A stretch of DNA of 9,912 nt from Lachnospiraceae bacterium UBA4381 (lineage in GTDB: Bacteria; Bacillota; Clostridia; Lachnospirales; Lachnospiraceae), in assembly GCA_002391105.1 (NCBI GenBank), contig DGRT01000027.1, forward strand, positions 1 to 9,912. The letters run 5' to 3'. Numbering within the stretch: the stretch's first letter is position 1; each line of letters begins with the position of its first letter. This document shows positions 6,426-9,912 of the stretch, in pieces. A program made the translations under genes and the position numbers. The notes beneath the pieces were generated by a model. It was not told where the DNA came from. It searched no databases and was given only the letters and a program-made list of their open reading frames with translations.

Positions 6426-8849
6426 ATGGCTAATCAGGATAATAACAACAGAATAAACTGGGATAATGCCACATATTTCGAGAAACGGCGTGCCATAAGA
6501 AGAGACAGACGTCAGAGATGGTCCAAATGGCAGAATGAGGATCGCCGTACAGTGGAGCTCTGCAAGGGTGCCTCTATAGATGAGGGCGTATATGACATAA
6601 GCGAGAACAGGTACTTTACACTTATCATCAAGGGTATAGTGGTGTATCTGATAACAGCCGGTGGAATAGGTGCCTATCTGACTGCGATGGAGATAGATTT
6701 CAACCAACTGATATTCCATTTGGTCATTCTTGCTACAGCTATACTATGCGCAACCCTCTATCATAGCTGGCGTTCAGAGAATCTGGGTTATCTGGTATTC
6801 TTCCTGTTTTATGCAGCATTTATCATATTATTCAGGGACTATATCAACTCAGGTTTCTATGCGGTCGTAAATGATACGCTGGACAGGGCATCTATCTACT
6901 TTGATACAGAAGGTTTTCAGTACTATAATGAGCGGATTTCCAACAGATATGTAGCGATAACGATAGCGGTATCTGTTCTGGGTATAGCACTTAATGTGCT
7001 GCTCAACAACTATATACTTCGTCGTGCAAGATATATCGTTGCCATCGGACTTTCGCTTACATTAAATGTTATCTGCTTCTATATGGAACGGGAACCGGGC
7101 ACGCTTTACAGCATAATGGTTCTCAGCGGAATCCTGATGACCTTTGTTATGAAGAGTGGACGGCATTTCTTCCTGAGCAGGCGGGATCATGTATTTGAAA
7201 GAAAGAAGACGGGGCTCAGCTATGCTCTTGATTATAAGACCTTATGGCAGGGACTTCTGGTCACTATTCTTCTGGCAACGGTTGTGGTCGGCTCCGTTTC
7301 GGTTCTTTATGATAAGACGTACTATGTTCAGGAGAGACTTCCAAGTGAGGAGAAGGTTGCTACCAGAGAGACGTTCCAGAACTTCATCATGCTCGGTTTT
7401 TTTGGTATCATAGATTATTATCCAAATAATGGTGGTCTTTCTACCGGTGAACTGGGTGGGGTATCTTCTATAAGGCTGGATTACAGAACTGATATTACAG
7501 TTATATATACACCTTACACCAGGGACACAATGTATATAAAGAACTTCACCGGAGCTGCATATATACCTTATAAAAATAACTGGGAGGTTCTGTGGAATCA
7601 GAATAATGATGGCAAATATGTATCGCAGCAGTTCAAGAACAGTTATCCGCAGACGGTAAATGCATTAAGTGATGCATATAAAAGTAAGAACGAATATTCA
7701 TCCAAGGGATATATGACTGTAATAAATGTCGAGGCTCCCGCGCTTACATATCAGCCCTATTATTCAGAGGGTGAGAGCAAACCTCTTTTTACCAATCAGT
7801 CGGATACATATACATTTTATCCGAGATTTACTGACGAGGTATCGGGGAAAGAGATTAAGGAAGAGATTGATCCTATGTATCTTGATGTTCCTGACGCCAA
7901 TAAAGAAGCGATTGATGATTTCATAGAAGAGGCAGGCTTTACCAAGGGAAGTCCTGAGGCTGTAGCCGGGCAGATACGTGACTATTATCAGGAATATATA
8001 CCTTACACCATCAGACCGGGCGCCACACCTTGGAGGCAGGACTTTGTTAACTATTTCCTGACCATGAATCGTAAGGGGTACTGTGCACATTTTGCATCTG
8101 CTGCAACGCTGATACTTCGCGAGATGGGGATTCCTGCCAGATATTGTGAGGGCTATGCCATATCTTATATTCAGGTGATTGATGATGGTGAAATCGTTGA
8201 AAATGAAAACTATGCAGATCATTATGACGGTTTCAATCCTCTTGGCGAAACTGCAGTAGTAAGGGTAAATGCAACTGATGCAGATGCTCATGCCTGGGTT
8301 GAAGTATATGACGAAGCTAAGGGATGGATAGTCGTGGAAGTTACCCCTTCTTCGGGACTTGAAGAAGAGGAGGAGGATGATTCTAATTTCTGGGAAGCCT
8401 TTAACAGTATATTTGGAGATGGCGAAGAGGTTGAAGGAGAGAGAGCAGAAACCGGAGGCAATAATCTCAGCGTTTCACAGGCGGATGCTGTTATGAAGGT
8501 TGCAGCGATTGTAGTGTTAATACTTCTTGTACTTGCAATTCTGATATATCTGGTTATAAGGTGGATAGTTCCCGAGGTGTCCTATCGTCTGAAATATGGT
8601 AAGGCAGGTCTTTCAGATAAGCTGATACTTAAGTATTCCAGACTTCTGGCCAAAAGATCCGGAAAAGATGTAAAGCTTAAGAGAAGAGTCAATTATTCTG
8701 AGCAGATGGACTACCTTATTGTGACGGATGAGGCAGGACGCGATAGAATGAAGGATATTCTGGATCGTGCCGGTTTCTCTGGCAGAGAGATAGATCAGGA
8801 TGATTATGACTTCGCAAATGAAATGTTAGACAGGATTTTCTCAAGGTGA
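6426..8849 (+). CDS. Polytopic membrane protein with external transglutaminase-like domain (TgpA-like)
   Basis: The 807-residue product has a basic N-terminal segment (to about residue 60) and about seven membrane helices between about 64 and 293. A large outer region spans about 295-690, one helix lies at about 693-716 and the cytoplasmic tail is about 90 residues. The outer region holds a transglutaminase core: catalytic C553 in RKGYCAHFASAATLILREMGIPARYCEGY (quoted in parts: RKGYCAHFASA, then MGIPARYCEGY), H622 in DADAHAWVEVY, and E638 in GWIVVEVTP at the place where many relatives have Asp. An acidic linker (EEEEEDD and on) joins core to last helix. The architecture matches the TgpA/YebA-like group; activity may be protein cross-linking, deamidation or proteolysis of an unknown envelope substrate. 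The start has only a weak AAGG site (6415-6418). The stop codon is supplied by a dispersed repeat, so the last residues may have been changed by its insertion. Confidence 0.9.
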   Translation: MANQDNNNRINWDNATYFEKRRAIRRDRRQRWSKWQNEDRRTVELCKGASIDEGVYDISENRYFTLIIKGIVVYLITAGGIGAYLTAMEIDFNQLIFHLVILATAILCATLYHSWRSENLGYLVFFLFYAAFIILFRDYINSGFYAVVNDTLDRASIYFDTEGFQYYNERISNRYVAITIAVSVLGIALNVLLNNYILRRARYIVAIGLSLTLNVICFYMEREPGTLYSIMVLSGILMTFVMKSGRHFFLSRRDHVFERKKTGLSYALDYKTLWQGLLVTILLATVVVGSVSVLYDKTYYVQERLPSEEKVATRETFQNFIMLGFFGIIDYYPNNGGLSTGELGGVSSIRLDYRTDITVIYTPYTRDTMYIKNFTGAAYIPYKNNWEVLWNQNNDGKYVSQQFKNSYPQTVNALSDAYKSKNEYSSKGYMTVINVEAPALTYQPYYSEGESKPLFTNQSDTYTFYPRFTDEVSGKEIKEEIDPMYLDVPDANKEAIDDFIEEAGFTKGSPEAVAGQIRDYYQEYIPYTIRPGATPWRQDFVNYFLTMNRKGYCAHFASAATLILREMGIPARYCEGYAISYIQVIDDGEIVENENYADHYDGFNPLGETAVVRVNATDADAHAWVEVYDEAKGWIVVEVTPSSGLEEEEEDDSNFWEAFNSIFGDGEEVEGERAETGGNNLSVSQADAVMKVAAIVVLILLVLAILIYLVIRWIVPEVSYRLKYGKAGLSDKLILKYSRLLAKRSGKDVKLKRRVNYSEQMDYLIVTDEAGRDRMKDILDRAGFSGREIDQDDYDFANEMLDRIFSR

Positions 8850-8919
8850 CAAGGGGACAGGCACCATGTCACACTCAAGGTGACAAGGGCTGGTGACAAG
8901 GTGCCTGTCCCCTTGTCAC
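8846..8919. repeat. Inverted pair of the dispersed palindromic repeat at the operon end
   Basis: A plus-oriented 27-nt unit (8846-8872) and a minus-oriented unit (8893-8919) flank a 20-nt spacer. They can pair over 26 of 27 positions; the one mismatch is at A8866. The same family occurs at 783-874. The left unit starts in the last Arg codon of the transglutaminase gene and provides its TGA (8847-8849). The 16-nt sequence CTCAAGGTGACAAGGG occurs at 8840-8855 and again at 8874-8889, which includes the gene's last two codons and stop. The RNA hairpin has no T tract, so it is not a classic terminator, but it is the only strong hairpin after the operon and may protect the 3' end. Confidence 0.88.
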
Positions 8920-8931
8920 ATAAGAAATTAC

Positions 8932-8960
8932 TTGACAATATAGATGTGGTATGTTAGGTT
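8932..8960 (+). promoter_or_regulatory. Promoter of the leuA T-box transcript
   Basis: A perfect TTGACA (8932-8937) and a -10-like TAGGTT (8955-8960) are 17 bp apart, with TG at 8952-8953 forming an extended -10. Initiation is expected near 8966-8968, about 80 nt before the T-box Stem I and 440 nt before leuA. Confidence 0.75.
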
Positions 8961-8989
8961 AGTTTCAATTCTTACAAAGAATAGAAACT
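8961..8989. promoter_or_regulatory. 29-nt dyad over the predicted leuA start site, candidate operator
   Basis: AGTTTC (8961-8966) pairs with GAAACT (8984-8989), and ATTCTT (8968-8973) with AAGAAT (8977-8982). One A-A mismatch separates the two parts and the centre is ACA. It begins directly after the -10 box and covers the expected start site, so it could be a repressor operator or, if transcribed in full, a 5' hairpin. It is not part of the T-box fold. No regulator can be named. Confidence 0.55.
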
Positions 8990-9048
8990 TAATATGGTAT
9001 TTAAATGCATTGATGGAGAATAGTAAGTGCTGATGGATTCTGATATAG

Positions 9049-9301
9049 CTGGTCTATATCGTGAGAGAACTGCCGGTTGCTGCAAGGCAGAGATGAGATA
9101 ACACCGAACTCGCTCCTGAGCAGACCGGGTGAAACCTGTGTGGCGTGTAGTCCGGTACGGATTCCAACCGTAAAAGTGGAAGGGTATAAGAATTATTTAT
9201 TCCAGTACCTGATGAGTGCATATAGCGAAGGCTGTATGAAGTAGAGTGGTACCGCGTGAATTCACGTCTCTACAAACTGTAAGGTTTGTGGAGGCGTTTT
9301 T
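9049..9301 (+). promoter_or_regulatory. T-box riboswitch, tRNA-Leu specific (specifier CUC)
   Basis: This leader senses uncharged tRNA-Leu and lets transcription reach leuA when leucine is short. Stem I is closed by CTGGTCT (9049-9055) with AGACCGG (9122-9128). Its specifier loop contains GAA followed by CTC (9109-9111), a Leu codon read by tRNA-Leu(GAG). The apical part forms CTGCC/GGCAG (9070-9091). The T-box proper, AGAGTGGTACCGCG (9243-9256), forms the antiterminator: GTAGAG (9241-9246) pairs with CTCTAC (9268-9273), the 7-nt bulge TGGTACC is at 9247-9253, and GCGTG (9254-9258) pairs with CACGT (9263-9267) around AATT. TGGT in the bulge complements the tRNA 3' end ACCA, as expected for tRNA-Leu with discriminator A. 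CTCTAC is shared with the terminator, so the two folds exclude each other. The specifier is read from its position after GAA and agrees with the gene downstream. Confidence 0.95.
9264..9301 (+). terminator. T-box-controlled intrinsic terminator before leuA
   Basis: ACGTCTCTACAAAC (9264-9277) pairs with GTTTGTGGAGGCGT (9284-9297) over 14 bp including two G-U pairs, with a 6-nt loop and then TTTTT (9297-9301). Its left arm overlaps the antiterminator arm. The following 108 nt to leuA show no further structure that I can support. Confidence 0.93.
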
Positions 9302-9409
9302 GTTTGCCGTAAATCTGTCACTCGCTGGCAGTCCTGCCCGATGACCGATGCACTAAACCTTGAAATAACACCCAAAACAATGTAGAATAAGAATTTGGAG
9401 GTAAAGGAC

Positions 9410-9912
9410 ATGAAGAATTATCAGCATTACAGAAGAGGTTACTTTATGCCACCTGTAGAAAGTACAGAGTGGGTAAAAAAAGAATATATTGACAAGGCTC
9501 CGCTTTGGTGCAGTGTTGACCTGAGAGATGGTAATCAGGCGCTGGTGGTACCTATGAGTCTTGACGAGAAGCTTGAGTTCTACAAAGAGCTTATAAGAGT
9601 CGGCTTCAAGGAGATAGAGATAGGATTTCCTGCTGCAAGCGAAACAGAGTATGAGTTCTGCAGACGTCTTATAGAGGATAATCTGATTCCTGATGATGTT
9701 ACTATTCAGGTGCTGACTCAGGCGAGAGAGCATATCATCAAGAAGACATTTGAAGCAGTACGCGGCGCTAATCCTAAAAATGTTATCGTGCACGTATATA
9801 ATTCAACGAGTGTTGCCCAGCGTGAGCAGGTCTTCAGAAAGTCAAAGGATGAGATAAAGCAGATAGCAATAGATGGAGCGGCTCTTCTGAAGAGACTTGC
9901 TGAGGAGGATGG
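9410..9912 (+). CDS. leuA: 2-isopropylmalate synthase, long (yeast/actinobacterial-like) class; 3' end outside window
   Basis: LeuA condenses acetyl-CoA with 2-oxoisovalerate to 2-isopropylmalate, the first committed step of leucine synthesis. The visible 167 residues begin MKNYQHYRRGYF and contain PLWCSVDLRDGNQAL (residues 31-45). R39 and D40 are the catalytic Arg and metal-binding Asp of the HMGL-like TIM barrel. IEIGFPAAS (69-77) and NVIVHVYNSTS (124-134) are the next barrel strands. The WCSVDLRDGNQAL wording marks the long class also found in yeast and actinobacteria, not the shorter E. coli class (which has a TTLRDGEQ-type motif). The start is supported by TTGGAGGT (9395-9402), 7 nt upstream. 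The gene is under the leucine T-box just upstream. The C-terminal regulatory domain that binds leucine in this family is beyond the window, so feedback control cannot be checked here. Confidence 0.95.
   Translation, partial: MKNYQHYRRGYFMPPVESTEWVKKEYIDKAPLWCSVDLRDGNQALVVPMSLDEKLEFYKELIRVGFKEIEIGFPAASETEYEFCRRLIEDNLIPDDVTIQVLTQAREHIIKKTFEAVRGANPKNVIVHVYNSTSVAQREQVFRKSKDEIKQIAIDGAALLKRLAEED

Noticed and set aside
7764..8291. Open frame of 175 codons on the minus strand
   Set aside because: It lies wholly within the transglutaminase gene, opposite to clear catalytic motifs, and its product is Cys/Ile-rich without a recognisable domain or a ribosome site.
9353..9793. Open frame of 146 codons on the minus strand
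   Set aside because: It overlaps leuA antisense; the plus strand carries unmistakable LeuA motifs and a strong ribosome site.

Overview
The window looks like a chromosomal segment of an anaerobic Firmicute, most likely a clostridium of the Lachnospiraceae type. The evidence is moderate GC, strong GGAGG ribosome binding sites with 7-9 nt spacing, a tRNA-sensing T-box leader before a leucine gene, a surface protein with aromatic cell-wall-binding repeats, and a MoxR/DUF58/transglutaminase operon. The genus cannot be fixed from the sequence alone.

Layout. (1) At 1-662 lies the C-terminal end of a surface protein whose start is outside the window, followed by a strong hairpin terminator (743-772). 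(2) At 783-874 is a cluster of short palindromic repeats. (3) putP (997-2547), a sodium/proline-type symporter, has its own predicted promoter. It is followed by a small two-helix membrane protein of the DUF3592 type (2630-3058). (4) A hairpin (3111-3148) separates this from ung on the opposite strand (3151-3825), encoding uracil-DNA glycosylase. (5) An AT-rich gap (3826-4164) between divergent genes holds candidate promoters for a three-gene plus-strand operon: a MoxR-family AAA+ ATPase (4165-5097), a DUF58 membrane protein (5242-6390), and a large polytopic protein with an external transglutaminase-like domain (6426-8849). A 19-bp tandem repeat array (5112-5225) fills the gap between the first two genes. 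(6) The operon ends in a second copy set of the palindromic repeat, which supplies the stop codon of the transglutaminase gene and forms a long inverted repeat (8846-8919). (7) Next comes a promoter, a 29-nt dyad lying over the expected transcription start, a complete leucine T-box leader with specifier CUC, antiterminator and terminator, and then the 5' end of leuA (9410 to the window edge), a 2-isopropylmalate synthase of the long, yeast/actinobacterial-like class.

How the genes work together. The MoxR/DUF58/transglutaminase trio is a recurring association in bacteria. The likely theme is a MoxR ATPase acting on a membrane-anchored DUF58 partner, next to a cell-surface enzyme with a Cys-His-acid triad; its substrate is unknown. 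The leuA leader couples leucine synthesis to uncharged tRNA-Leu. putP, ung and the surface protein look like independent units.

I found no insertion sequence, CRISPR array, tRNA or rRNA gene. The least ordinary things here are non-coding: the dispersed palindromic repeat, the 19-bp tandem array inside the operon, and the dyad at the leuA start site.
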